Positions 15,065 to 23,503 of a DNA stretch of 64,000 bases are shown here, in pieces. The notes under the pieces were generated by a model. That model did no database searches. It was not told the origin of the DNA and saw only the letters and a program-made list of their open reading frames with translations. Where the stretch lies: assembly GCA_017501255.1 (NCBI GenBank), contig JAFVXE010000014.1, forward strand, positions 124,001-188,000, written 5' to 3'. Position numbers and translations under genes: made by a program. The stretch's first letter is position 1. The number at the start of each line of letters is the position of its first letter. This DNA comes from Clostridia bacterium (lineage in GTDB: Bacteria > Bacillota > Clostridia > Christensenellales > Aristaeellaceae).

Positions 15065-15961
15065 TTGCGAACAGCAGCCATCGGTATCGGATCAAACTCC
15101 CTGCGGATGTTGATTGCAGATGTGGGGGAGAACCAGCTGAAACGAATGGGACGGTATCGGGAAGGTCTCAGAGTATTCGCTGCATTGGATGAACAGGGCA
15201 ATATTTCTGAGGAGATGTTGAATCTGGCAGGGGATCACATAGCCGCTTTCGCCAAGGAGGCCTTAGATAAGGGCGCTGAAACCATTCATCTTTTCGCCAC
15301 AAGCGCTGTTCGTGATGCGAAGAATGCCGATGAATTGGAACGAATCATTTTTGACAGATCCGGTTTGCGTTTGGAAGTATGTTCCGGCGATAAAGAAGCA
15401 GAGCTGTCCTTTCTGGGAGCAACCCGTGGCGTTCCCTCCGGTATGATCGATATTGGCGGAGGTTCTACGGAGATCGTGGTCGGCGACGCCAAAACCATCC
15501 ACCATGGCGTAAGCCTGCAAATGGGTGCAGTGCGTTTGTTCCGGTTGTTGCCCATTGCCAGCGTGGAGGATGCCAGAAAGGTGATTGAGCACGCTCATAC
15601 CTTGATCGAACCTCATCTTTCCGATTATCTGCCCTATGAAACCACTGAATGGATTGGTGTTGGCGGAACCTTTACCACCACTGCCGCTTTTGTGCAGCGA
15701 AAGCCCTGGGATGACCGTAGCAACATTCATGGCTTTGTTCTGACAAAAGATGATGTTATGGACGCTATTGCCATGCTGGCCCCCATGTCATTGGAAGAGC
15801 GGAAAACCCTTCCTTTCCTGCAACCACAGCGGGCAGATATTATTGTTCACGGCCTTGCAATTCTGGCAGCGTGCATGGAGGCTTTTGAACTGAAAAGAAT
15901 TATCGTAAGCGAATACGGCAATTTGGAAGGATACCTGAAAAACCATTATTTCAGCGAATGA
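15065..15961 (+). CDS. ppx: Ppx/GppA-family exopolyphosphatase
   Basis: A 298-aa member of the short Ppx/GppA class (ASKHA fold) that hydrolyses polyphosphate and/or pppGpp. Motifs: AIGIGSNSLRMLIADV (phosphate 1), FATSAVRDAKN, GMIDIGGGSTEIVVG (phosphate 2), and GVGGTFTTTAAF. I start it at TTG 15065, six bases after GAGGTG, so the protein begins right at the ASKHA domain; an ATG at 15029 would add 12 residues but has a poorly spaced ribosome site. It lacks the C-terminal HD domain of long Ppx proteins, normal for this subgroup. Confidence 0.87.
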   Translation: MRTAAIGIGSNSLRMLIADVGENQLKRMGRYREGLRVFAALDEQGNISEEMLNLAGDHIAAFAKEALDKGAETIHLFATSAVRDAKNADELERIIFDRSGLRLEVCSGDKEAELSFLGATRGVPSGMIDIGGGSTEIVVGDAKTIHHGVSLQMGAVRLFRLLPIASVEDARKVIEHAHTLIEPHLSDYLPYETTEWIGVGGTFTTTAAFVQRKPWDDRSNIHGFVLTKDDVMDAIAMLAPMSLEERKTLPFLQPQRADIIVHGLAILAACMEAFELKRIIVSEYGNLEGYLKNHYFSE

Positions 15962-16144
15962 GATTTGTGCAATTTGCCGTATTTCCGAAAACGGGATAGA
16001 AAGTTTTCGATTAGGTCTTTTCTTTTTCGCATGAATCTGCTAAAATATATTTTGACTGTAGAGTTCGTTTATCCGCATCAGGCAAGTTCGGATGATCAAT
16101 CAATGCTGTAGATGCAAAATCAATATCAGTTTAGGGGGATTCAT

Positions 16145-18229
16145 ATGGCTAACTACGAAACCAAAAACATCCGCAATGTCGCCCTCATGGGGCATGGCAG
16201 CGAGGGTAAGACCACGCTGGTGGAGTCTTTGCTCTTTGCTGCCGGCGCAATCGATCGTCAGGGCCGCGTAGAAGACGGCAATACCGTTATCGACTACGAT
16301 CCTGAAGAAATCAAACGTAAGTATTCCATCAGCGCTGCCGTTGCTCCCATCGAATGGAATGGTCAGATGATCAACATCATCGATGTTCCCGGCTACTTCG
16401 ATTTCATCGGCGAAATGATGGGTCCCCTGCGTGTTGTTGAAACCGCCGCTATCGTTGTAAGCTCTGTGGGCGATATTTCCGTTGGCGCTGAAAAGGCCTG
16501 GAAGTATGCCACCAAGAACGGCGTTGCCAAGATGTTCATCGTCAACCAGATGGACCGTGACCATGCTGATTTCATGGCCGTGGAAGCCAAGCTGCGCGAA
16601 AAGTTCGGCAGCAGCGTTGTGCCTGTTTTGCTGCCCATCGGTTCCGGTGCCAACTATCGCGGCGTTGTGAACATTCTTGAGAACAAGGCTTATGAGCGTG
16701 TTGCCAAGGGCGCTCCCAAGGAGATCCCGGTTCCCGCTGATATGGCTGATGATATCTCCGTGGCTCTGGAAGAGCTGACAGAAGCTGCTGCCGGCGCTGA
16801 CGAAGAACTCATGATGAAGTACCTGGAAGAAGGCGAACTGACCCACGAGGAGATTCTGGAAGGCTTCAAGGCCGGTATGTTCTCTGGCGAAATTTGCCCC
16901 GTGGTGCCCTGCTCCGCTCTGACTGGTGTGGGCGTAAGCAAGCTGCTGGACGTGATGGCCGATTTCCTGCCCTCTCCCAAGCGTGCTGAGTACACCGGCA
17001 TCAACCCCAAGACCGAAGAAGAAGTCACCCGCAAGTGCAATGTGGATCAGCCCTTCAGCGCTTTCGTTTACAAGACCATCGCTGACCCCTTCGTCGGCAA
17101 GCTGTCCCTGTTCAAGGTGATGAGCGGTAAGCTGGCTGCTGGTGCCAACCTGTACAATGCCAACGCTGACAAGCAGGAAAAGAGCGCCGGTATGTTCGTG
17201 CTCCGTGGCAAGAAGCAGATCGCTGCCCAGAACCTGAACGCTGGCGATCTGGGTGCTCTGAGCAAGCTGCAGTACACCAACACCGGTGATACCCTGTGCG
17301 ATCAGGCCAACCCCATCAAGTATCCCGCCATCGAGTATCCCATCCCCTGCATGAGCAAGGCTGTTTTCGCCGCCAAGCAGGGCGAAGAAGATAAGGTGTT
17401 CTCCGGTCTGGCCCGTCTGATGGAAGAAGATCCCTCCATCAAGATCGAGAAGAACGTGGAAACCACCGAAACTCTTCTGTCCGGTCAGGGCGACCTGCAT
17501 TTGGACGTGATCCGCAGCAAGCTGGCCACCAAGTTCGGCGCCAACGCCAACCTGCAGGATCCCCGCATTCCTTACCGTGAGACCATCAAGAAGACCGTTA
17601 AGGCTCAGGGCCGCCACAAGAAGCAGTCCGGTGGTCACGGTCAGTTCGGTGATGTGTGGATCGAGTTCTCTCCCACTGTTGATCCCAGCGTGGACTTCGA
17701 GTTCGAAGATGCAGTCGTCGGCGGCGTTGTGCCCCGCAACTTCATCCCCTCTGTTGAGAAGGGCCTGCGCGAGAATATCGTGAAGGGCGTTCTGGCTGGC
17801 TATCCCATGGTTGGTCTCCATGCCAAGCTGTACGATGGCAGCTATCACCCCGTTGACTCCTCTGAAATGGCCTTCAAGACTGCTGCCCGTATTGCCTACA
17901 AGAAGGGCTGCATGGAAGCTGGCCCCACTCTGCTGGAGCCCGTGATGCACGTGGAAATCGTCGTTCCCGATGAATACATGGGCGATGTTATGGGCGATAT
18001 GAACAAGCGCCGTGGCCGCATCATGGGTATGAACAAGGTGGAAGATGGTCAGCAGCTGGTCGCTGAAGCGCCCATGTCCGAGCTGTTCAAGTACGCAACC
18101 GACCTGCGTTCCATGACTCAGGCCCGTGGTTCCTTCACCACCGCCTTTGAGCGTTACGAAGAAGTTCCTGCCAACGTTGCGCAGAAGATCATCGAAAGCG
18201 CCAAGAAGGACGAGGACGAAGAAGAATAA
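16145..18229 (+). CDS. EF-G-like translational GTPase (EF-G paralogue)
   Basis: A 694-aa protein with full EF-G domain order: GTPase, domain II, and domains III-V ending in the EF-G C-terminal fold (HVEIVVPDEYMGDVMGDMNKRRG). Start ATG 16145 follows AGGGGG. The GTPase motifs differ from standard EF-G: P-loop GHGSEGKTT (not AHIDAGKTT), G3 DVPGYFDF (not DTPGHVDF, so the catalytic His is Tyr) and G4 NQMD (not NKMD). It thus belongs to the EF-G-like clade and not to the housekeeping factor; its role is not settled. Codon use is very strongly biased, like a ribosomal protein gene, implying heavy expression. No rpsL/rpsG or tuf genes are nearby. Confidence 0.88.
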   Translation: MANYETKNIRNVALMGHGSEGKTTLVESLLFAAGAIDRQGRVEDGNTVIDYDPEEIKRKYSISAAVAPIEWNGQMINIIDVPGYFDFIGEMMGPLRVVETAAIVVSSVGDISVGAEKAWKYATKNGVAKMFIVNQMDRDHADFMAVEAKLREKFGSSVVPVLLPIGSGANYRGVVNILENKAYERVAKGAPKEIPVPADMADDISVALEELTEAAAGADEELMMKYLEEGELTHEEILEGFKAGMFSGEICPVVPCSALTGVGVSKLLDVMADFLPSPKRAEYTGINPKTEEEVTRKCNVDQPFSAFVYKTIADPFVGKLSLFKVMSGKLAAGANLYNANADKQEKSAGMFVLRGKKQIAAQNLNAGDLGALSKLQYTNTGDTLCDQANPIKYPAIEYPIPCMSKAVFAAKQGEEDKVFSGLARLMEEDPSIKIEKNVETTETLLSGQGDLHLDVIRSKLATKFGANANLQDPRIPYRETIKKTVKAQGRHKKQSGGHGQFGDVWIEFSPTVDPSVDFEFEDAVVGGVVPRNFIPSVEKGLRENIVKGVLAGYPMVGLHAKLYDGSYHPVDSSEMAFKTAARIAYKKGCMEAGPTLLEPVMHVEIVVPDEYMGDVMGDMNKRRGRIMGMNKVEDGQQLVAEAPMSELFKYATDLRSMTQARGSFTTAFERYEEVPANVAQKIIESAKKDEDEEE

Positions 18230-18248
18230 TTCTCAAACGGTATACAGC

Positions 18249-18273
18249 GGGGCCGACCATGTGTCGGTCCCGT
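18249..18273 (+). terminator. Hairpin after the EF-G-like gene
   Basis: 10-bp stem CGGGGCCGAC / GTCGGTCCCG (one G-T pair) with a 5-nt loop. The T-run is poor (GTTCCTGTG), so termination may be partial, allowing some read-through into the kinase gene. Confidence 0.5.
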
Positions 18274-18310
18274 TCCTGTGTACCAATCTTTGATGAACAG
18301 GAGCAATCCC

Positions 18311-19234
18311 ATGATTACCACCGTTTGTATGAATCCCTGTTATGACAAAACTGCATCCCTGACCAGTCTGAAACCCGGTGAAGTAAACCGTTTGAAGGAT
18401 GTCCGTGTGGATATTGGAGGCAAGGCTATCAATGTGGCGATCGTGCTGCGCCGGTTGGGCGTGGAAGCGGATTGCATCGGTTGCCTTGGCGAAGCGGATG
18501 AAAGCAGCTTCCTGCAGCTGTTGCAAAAGGAAGACGTAGCTCTTAGCTATATCCGTGTGCCGGGGCAGGTGCGCACCAACCTGAAGCTGCTGGACGATGA
18601 AAGCCATAGCGTTACGGAGTTTAACGAACCGGGCCCCACCCTGTCCCCGGAAGATTTGAACGCTTTCATTGAGCTTCTGAAGGCCAAAACAGTGGACAGC
18701 TCCTGCGTGGTATTCAGCGGGCGTTTGCCCATCGGCTGCGAATCCACTACCTATCAGCAGTGTATGAATGCTTTGAAAGGCAAAAAATGTGTATTGGATG
18801 CTGCCGGCAAATCGCTGCTGCATGGCATCAAGGAAAAACCGTATTTTGTCAAACCCAATCTGCCTGAAATGGAAGCTATCATGAACCGGGAACTGCGAAC
18901 CCTGCGTTCTCTGCGTGATGCCGCACTGTTCCTGATGGAATACGGCGCACAGAATGTGATCATTTCCATGGGCAAGTACGGCGCTATGTACACCAATGGT
19001 CAGAAAACTTTATTTGCGCCCGCATTGCAGGTGGAAGCCCGTTCCACGGTAGGCGCAGGCGACGCCATGATTGGCGGTGTGCTCATGGGCCTTGATAAGG
19101 GTGCTCCCATGGAGGAAGCCTTCCGGTATGGCATCGCTGCCGGTGCCGCCAGCGTTATGACTGATGGTACTCAGCTTCTGCGACCGGATGATTTCCATGC
19201 CCTTGTACCCAAGGTAACGGTACAGGAAGTATGA
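18311..19234 (+). CDS. 1-phosphofructokinase-like hexose kinase (PfkB family)
   Basis: A 307-aa ribokinase-fold kinase. The N-terminal MITTVCMNPCYDKT corresponds to the NPAxD motif of FruK/LacC, the glycine-rich VDIGGKAINVAIVLRRLG binds sugar, and the PfkB signature STVGAGDAMIGGVLMG carries the catalytic Asp. Likely substrates are fructose-1-phosphate or tagatose-6-phosphate. There is no PTS or fru regulator nearby, so the exact sugar cannot be decided. Start ATG 18311 (residue M of MITTV). Overlaps the GNAT gene by 4 nt (ATGA). Confidence 0.82.
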   Translation: MITTVCMNPCYDKTASLTSLKPGEVNRLKDVRVDIGGKAINVAIVLRRLGVEADCIGCLGEADESSFLQLLQKEDVALSYIRVPGQVRTNLKLLDDESHSVTEFNEPGPTLSPEDLNAFIELLKAKTVDSSCVVFSGRLPIGCESTTYQQCMNALKGKKCVLDAAGKSLLHGIKEKPYFVKPNLPEMEAIMNRELRTLRSLRDAALFLMEYGAQNVIISMGKYGAMYTNGQKTLFAPALQVEARSTVGAGDAMIGGVLMGLDKGAPMEEAFRYGIAAGAASVMTDGTQLLRPDDFHALVPKVTVQEV

Positions 19235-19719
19235 AGACGCCTTTGGAGCGCAAATTCATCAGATGCGGAAGAATGGGAATCCCCCTGTTTATGAATGATG
19301 AGTTTGCTCTGCTGCCGTATTCCTACAGCAAGGACATGGCCTGTATTCAGCACGCCAAATCCATGATCTTTAAGATCATCCACCGCACCAGCAGGCGGGA
19401 GGCAGGGGAGTTGGCACTGCGTATAGGGGATAGCCCCTGTATGTTCTACTTGGGACATATCGGCTATCATATCGACCCGCCTTACCGTGGACACGCCGGT
19501 GCCTATCAGGCGTGCAGTATGTGTGTGCCCCTGCTGCTGGATATGGGCCTTTCCACCCTTGTCATCACCACCGATGATGATAATCTGCCCAGCATTCGCA
19601 CCTGTGAAAAGCTGGGCTGCCATCTGGAATGCACGGTAGATGTGCCTGTTCCTATTCAAAAAGAATTTGAGATCAGTAACCGAAAACGGCGCTATATCTG
19701 GTTTTTATCAGATGTGTAA
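19231..19719 (+). CDS. GNAT-family acetyltransferase
   Basis: A 162-aa protein with the GNAT core: HIGYHIDPPYRGHAGAYQAC is the acetyl-CoA-binding motif A (R/Q-x-x-G-x-G/A variant), followed by LVITTDDDNLPSIRTCEKLGCHLE, typical of motif B. Substrate unknown. Its start codon overlaps the stop of the sugar kinase gene, so they form an operon and the acetyl acceptor may relate to that pathway, but this is only positional. Confidence 0.78.
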   Translation: MKTPLERKFIRCGRMGIPLFMNDEFALLPYSYSKDMACIQHAKSMIFKIIHRTSRREAGELALRIGDSPCMFYLGHIGYHIDPPYRGHAGAYQACSMCVPLLLDMGLSTLVITTDDDNLPSIRTCEKLGCHLECTVDVPVPIQKEFEISNRKRRYIWFLSDV

Positions 19720-19746
19720 CCCGAATGTTTCAGAAAAGAAATGCTG

Positions 19747-19781
19747 AAAATGCTCTTTATGAGCGTTTTTGGCTTTTCTTT
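19747..19781 (+). terminator. Terminator after the kinase-GNAT operon
   Basis: Stem AAAATGCTC / GAGCGTTTT (one T-G pair), then a T-rich stretch. Confidence 0.7.
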
Positions 19782-19835
19782 TTGCATAAGATAGGTTAAA
19801 ATAACATGGTATGATTGGGAAAGGTGGTGCTTCCT

Positions 19836-20633
19836 TTGGAGGCAACTTTACTGGATTGTCAGCTCCATTATACCCTGGAACAAAATGAAAACCCCGATGT
19901 ACCCGTTGTGGTTTTGCTGCACGGGTGGGGCTGTGATGGCAATATATTCTCTTTTCTCAAGCGGGACATTAGCGCCCAGTGCACTGTATTGACATTGGAT
20001 TTCCCGGGCCACGGTAAAAGCGCTGAGCCGTCGGAACCTTGGGGCGTACAGGAGTATGCCGCACAGGTGAAGGCTTTGCTGGACTCCTTGAATTACAACA
20101 GAATTTATGTAGTGGCCCATTCCTTTGGCGGACGTGTGGCCATTGAGCTGGCTTCCACATATCCGGATTTGATCGAGAAACTGATCATCACAGGCGGCGC
20201 CGGTATCCGCAAGCAGCCTTCCGAGGAGCAGAAAAAACGCCAGCGCAAGTTTAAGCGTATGAATGGTTTTTTGGATAAGTGCAAGAAAATCCCGGTGCTG
20301 GGAAAGCTGGCAGAGATAATGCAAACCAGACTGCGCAACAAATACGGCTCTGCTGATTACATCAAACTGAATGAAACGATGCGCAAAACCTTTGTAAAGG
20401 TGATCAATTACGATCAATCCCATCTGCTGGACAAAATCAAAGCCTCTACGTTGCTCATCTGGGGCAGTGCGGATACGGAAACGCCTCTCTGGATGGGGCA
20501 ACAGATGGAAAAAACCATTCCGGATGCTGCTTTGATCACTTTCGAAGGCCGTAGTCATTTTGCCTTTGCAGAGGAATGGCAGCGTTTTGTCATCATTACC
20601 AAACAGTTCTTCTTTGGGGGTGTCAACCCGTGA
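19836..20633 (+). CDS. Alpha/beta hydrolase
   Basis: A 265-aa serine hydrolase fold. Oxyanion region VVLLHGWGCDG, nucleophile elbow VVAHSFGGRVA (Ser), acid in IWGSADTETP (Asp), and the catalytic His in GRSHFAFAE. So the triad is complete. The residues between 135 and 190 are a basic helical cap (EEQKKRQRKFKRM). I prefer the TTG at 19836 as start because AAAGGTGG sits 8 nt before it; TTG 19815 is possible. It overlaps the downstream MurF-like gene by 4 nt, suggesting work on a cell-wall or lipid intermediate, but no substrate can be named. Confidence 0.78.
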   Translation: MEATLLDCQLHYTLEQNENPDVPVVVLLHGWGCDGNIFSFLKRDISAQCTVLTLDFPGHGKSAEPSEPWGVQEYAAQVKALLDSLNYNRIYVVAHSFGGRVAIELASTYPDLIEKLIITGGAGIRKQPSEEQKKRQRKFKRMNGFLDKCKKIPVLGKLAEIMQTRLRNKYGSADYIKLNETMRKTFVKVINYDQSHLLDKIKASTLLIWGSADTETPLWMGQQMEKTIPDAALITFEGRSHFAFAEEWQRFVIITKQFFFGGVNP

Positions 20634-22255
20634 GCTACGAAACCATCCATCAGATCATTGCGGTTTTGATTCCATCCTGCATCTGTTTTTTTGCCGCCAA
20701 GGGAATCATCCACTATTTTCAGCTGGAAAGCTATCAGTTTCCCGGCTATTACCACACCCTGAACCGCAATCCGGTTCACAGCTATCTGCCCGGCGTGTGC
20801 GCTGCCAACGCATCGGTACTTCTTATTTTACTCTTGCCAAATCCTGCAAAGTTTCAGCAGAACAGCGCCCCTGCTTATTTCTGGGTCAGGAGCGTTCCTT
20901 TTGTCATCATTGCCGGTTTGCTGGGCGTTCTCATCGCCAGGTTCCTGACGGTGAAAAAAGCAAAGAAACCCTTTGTTTTCACCGGCCGTATCAAGCGCCT
21001 GTATGTGGTTTATGCGCTGGTATTGCTGGGCATTTCTGCCATTGTGTATCATCTGCCCGGCTGGAAATGGATCAGTATGCTTTGGCCGCTGCTGTTGCCT
21101 GCGGTGGTGGCACTGGCCGGACTTTTGGCATGGCCCGTTGAAAAGCTCATCAGCGAATTGTATTTCCGAGATGCACGCCGCAAGCTGCTGTCCAATCCAA
21201 ACCTGACCCGTATCGGCTTGACCGGCAGCTATGGCAAAACCACTGTCAAGCATATTCTGGGCGCTATTCTCAGCGAAAAGTATCCCACGCTGATTACCCC
21301 TGCCAGTTTCAATACCCCCATGGGCGTCACCCGAGCAATTCGTGAGCGCCTGACCCCCAGCTATCAGATTTTTGTCGGTGAAATGGGGGCTCGTCACGTT
21401 GGTGATATCAAGGAAATGTGTCGTTTGGTGAAACCCACCATCGGCATCATCACCTCGGTGGGACCTCAGCATCTGGAAACCTTCAAATCCATTGAGCGTG
21501 TTGCCAAGACCAAGTACGAACTGATCGACGCTCTGCCGCAGGAGGATTCCCGAAGCTATTTCTACGATGATGGCAGCTATTGCCTTGAAATGTACAAGAA
21601 GACCACCAAGACAAAAACCCTTTGTGGCCGCAACCCTGACACCTGCGATGTATGGTGCGATCAGGTGACTGTATCCCCCGAAGGTACCAGCTTTATGCTG
21701 CACATCAAGAATAAGGGACAGATTCAGTGCCAGACCCGCCTGCTGGGCGATCACAGCGTGCAGAATATCCTGCTGGCTGCTGCGGTTGCCAGCGATTTGA
21801 AACTGACGCTGAAGCAAATTGCTCACGGTATTGAAAAGTTGCAGCCGGTGAAAAACCGTCTGGAGCTGATGAAGAATCCCGGTGGATTTACCATCATCAA
21901 TGATGCTTTCAATTCCAATCCGATTGGTGCCAAAGCCGCGCTGGAAGTTCTTCGTCAGTTCCCCGGCCGCCGAATCATCATCACTCCCGGTATGGTGGAA
22001 TTGGGGGATCAGGAAGCGGAGTACAACCGCATCTTTGGTACCCAGATGAAGGGCTGTGCCGATGTTGCCATCATCATCGGCAAAAACCGTGCCACACCCA
22101 TTCTGGACGGTTTGAAGGAAAGCGGCTTTGACGAGGCGAATATTTACCGTGTGGATAGTCTGGATGATTCTACCAAGCTGCTCCACACCATCGTTCAGCC
22201 CGGCGATACTGTCCTGTACGAAAACGATCTGCCTGATCATTATCAGGAAGCCTGA
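20630..22255 (+). CDS. MurF-like Mur ligase with an N-terminal membrane domain
   Basis: A 541-aa protein. Residues 1-175 hold about five transmembrane helices; residues 190-535 are a Mur ligase: P-loop GLTGSYGKTTVKHIL, EMGARHVGDIKEMC, GIITSVGPQHLETF, NDAFNSNPIGAKAALEVL, and PGMVELGDQE. This is the UDP-MurNAc-tripeptide--D-Ala-D-Ala ligase branch, and the D-Ala-D-Ala ligase gene follows 21 nt downstream, which supports a MurF-type reaction. The membrane domain is an addition to the usual MurF and would place the ligase at the membrane. GTG start within the stop of the hydrolase gene. Whether this is the only MurF or a paralogue cannot be told from the window. Confidence 0.82.
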   Translation: MSYETIHQIIAVLIPSCICFFAAKGIIHYFQLESYQFPGYYHTLNRNPVHSYLPGVCAANASVLLILLLPNPAKFQQNSAPAYFWVRSVPFVIIAGLLGVLIARFLTVKKAKKPFVFTGRIKRLYVVYALVLLGISAIVYHLPGWKWISMLWPLLLPAVVALAGLLAWPVEKLISELYFRDARRKLLSNPNLTRIGLTGSYGKTTVKHILGAILSEKYPTLITPASFNTPMGVTRAIRERLTPSYQIFVGEMGARHVGDIKEMCRLVKPTIGIITSVGPQHLETFKSIERVAKTKYELIDALPQEDSRSYFYDDGSYCLEMYKKTTKTKTLCGRNPDTCDVWCDQVTVSPEGTSFMLHIKNKGQIQCQTRLLGDHSVQNILLAAAVASDLKLTLKQIAHGIEKLQPVKNRLELMKNPGGFTIINDAFNSNPIGAKAALEVLRQFPGRRIIITPGMVELGDQEAEYNRIFGTQMKGCADVAIIIGKNRATPILDGLKESGFDEANIYRVDSLDDSTKLLHTIVQPGDTVLYENDLPDHYQEA

Positions 22256-22276
22256 TTACAGCGGAGGAATAACGAT

Positions 22277-23488
22277 ATGAGCAAGATTCAGTTGGGTGTG
22301 CTTTTTGGCAGCCGTACCTGCGAACATGAGGTATCCATCATCAGCGCCGTACAGCTGATGCGTTCCGTGGACCGTGAAAAATATGATGTGATTCCCGTAT
22401 ACATCAGCAAAAGAGGCGAGTGGTTCACTGGCGAGCCGCTGCTGGACATTTCTACTTACACTCCCTTTGACGAGAACCGCAAAGGCATTCGGCGGGTGCA
22501 GCTGGATGTGACCACCGGTTCCGGCGCTTTGACCTGCATGGAGCAGGGGAAAGGCCTGTTTGCCAAGGATCGTCAGATTATCGTTGCCCGCCTGGACTGC
22601 GTGATTCCTGTTTTCCACGGGATGCACGGCGAAGACGGCAGCATTCAGGGCCTGATGGAGCTTTGCAATATTCCGTATGCCTCTTCCGGCATCGGCGCAT
22701 CCGCCATTGGTATGGATAAAGTGTATATGAAGCAGTTCTTCAAAGGCTGCGGTTTTCCTGTGCTGCCCGGCATTGCCTGCCTGCGCGCTCAGTGGGAAGA
22801 GGATGCCGAAGCATTGATGAACACTGTGGAGCAGGAAGTGGGATATCCCGTATTCATTAAGCCTGCCCTGCTGGGTTCTTCCATCGGCGTCAGCAAGGCG
22901 ACCAACCGGGAGGAGCTGAAAGCCGCTCTGGAGCTGGGCTTTGAGTTTGATCGAAAAGTGCTGGCCGAAAAAGGTCTCAATGATCCCTTGGAACTGAACT
23001 GTTCCGTTCTGGGCTACAATGGCAAAGTGCGTTCCAGCGAGATCGAAATGCCTATTTCCGGCGGCGACCTGCTTTCCTTCATGGATAAGTACGGCGCTGG
23101 CGGCAATTCCACCAAGGGCATGGCCTCCCTCAAGCGGGTGATGCCTGCTCCCATTGAGCCGGAACTGTACCAGAAGATCCAGCAGCTGTCCAAGGAGATG
23201 TTTGTGGCGCTGGACTGCAAGGGCGTTGTGCGCATCGACTTCATGTTCGATTCCGAAAGTCAGCAGCTATATATCACCGAGATCAACACCATTCCCGGTT
23301 CGCTGGCATTCTACCTGTGGGAGCCCTGCGGCCTTCCCTACAGCCAGCTCATTGATGAGATGGTTCGCTGTGCCATGGAAGCCCAGAAGGACAAAGACGA
23401 TTGCAACTACGCCTACACTTCCGATATTCTGGCCGGCATTTCCCTGGGCGGCAAGGCTGGCCCCAAAAACGGAGCAAAAATGCACTAA
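22277..23488 (+). CDS. ddl: D-alanine--D-alanine ligase
   Basis: A 403-aa ATP-grasp enzyme that joins two D-Ala for peptidoglycan. Motifs: LFGSRTCEHEVSIISAV (N-terminal Ddl motif), VFHGMHGEDGSIQGLMEL, VFIKPALLGSSIGVSKA (ATP-binding Gly loop), VRIDFMFD, ITEINTIPGSLAFYLWEPCG. The omega-loop region reads SFMDKYGAGGN, keeping the Lys-Tyr pair typical of D-Ala-D-Ala ligases over D-lactate or D-serine versions. About 40 residues longer than DdlA because of inserts and a C-terminal extension after residue 365. ATG 22277 after GCGGAGGAA. Follows the MurF-like gene. Confidence 0.9.
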   Translation: MSKIQLGVLFGSRTCEHEVSIISAVQLMRSVDREKYDVIPVYISKRGEWFTGEPLLDISTYTPFDENRKGIRRVQLDVTTGSGALTCMEQGKGLFAKDRQIIVARLDCVIPVFHGMHGEDGSIQGLMELCNIPYASSGIGASAIGMDKVYMKQFFKGCGFPVLPGIACLRAQWEEDAEALMNTVEQEVGYPVFIKPALLGSSIGVSKATNREELKAALELGFEFDRKVLAEKGLNDPLELNCSVLGYNGKVRSSEIEMPISGGDLLSFMDKYGAGGNSTKGMASLKRVMPAPIEPELYQKIQQLSKEMFVALDCKGVVRIDFMFDSESQQLYITEINTIPGSLAFYLWEPCGLPYSQLIDEMVRCAMEAQKDKDDCNYAYTSDILAGISLGGKAGPKNGAKMH

Positions 23489-23503
23489 AGCGCGAGGGAT
23501 GAC

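Noticed and set aside
16100..17950. A 616-codon open frame on the minus strand across the EF-G-like gene
   Set aside because: It lies wholly antisense to a well-conserved gene; strong codon bias removes stop codons in that antisense frame. No ribosome site and no protein-like motifs.
18249..18273. Riboswitch or attenuator before the sugar kinase gene
   Set aside because: Only one simple hairpin; no alternative pairing or known aptamer pattern could be recognised.
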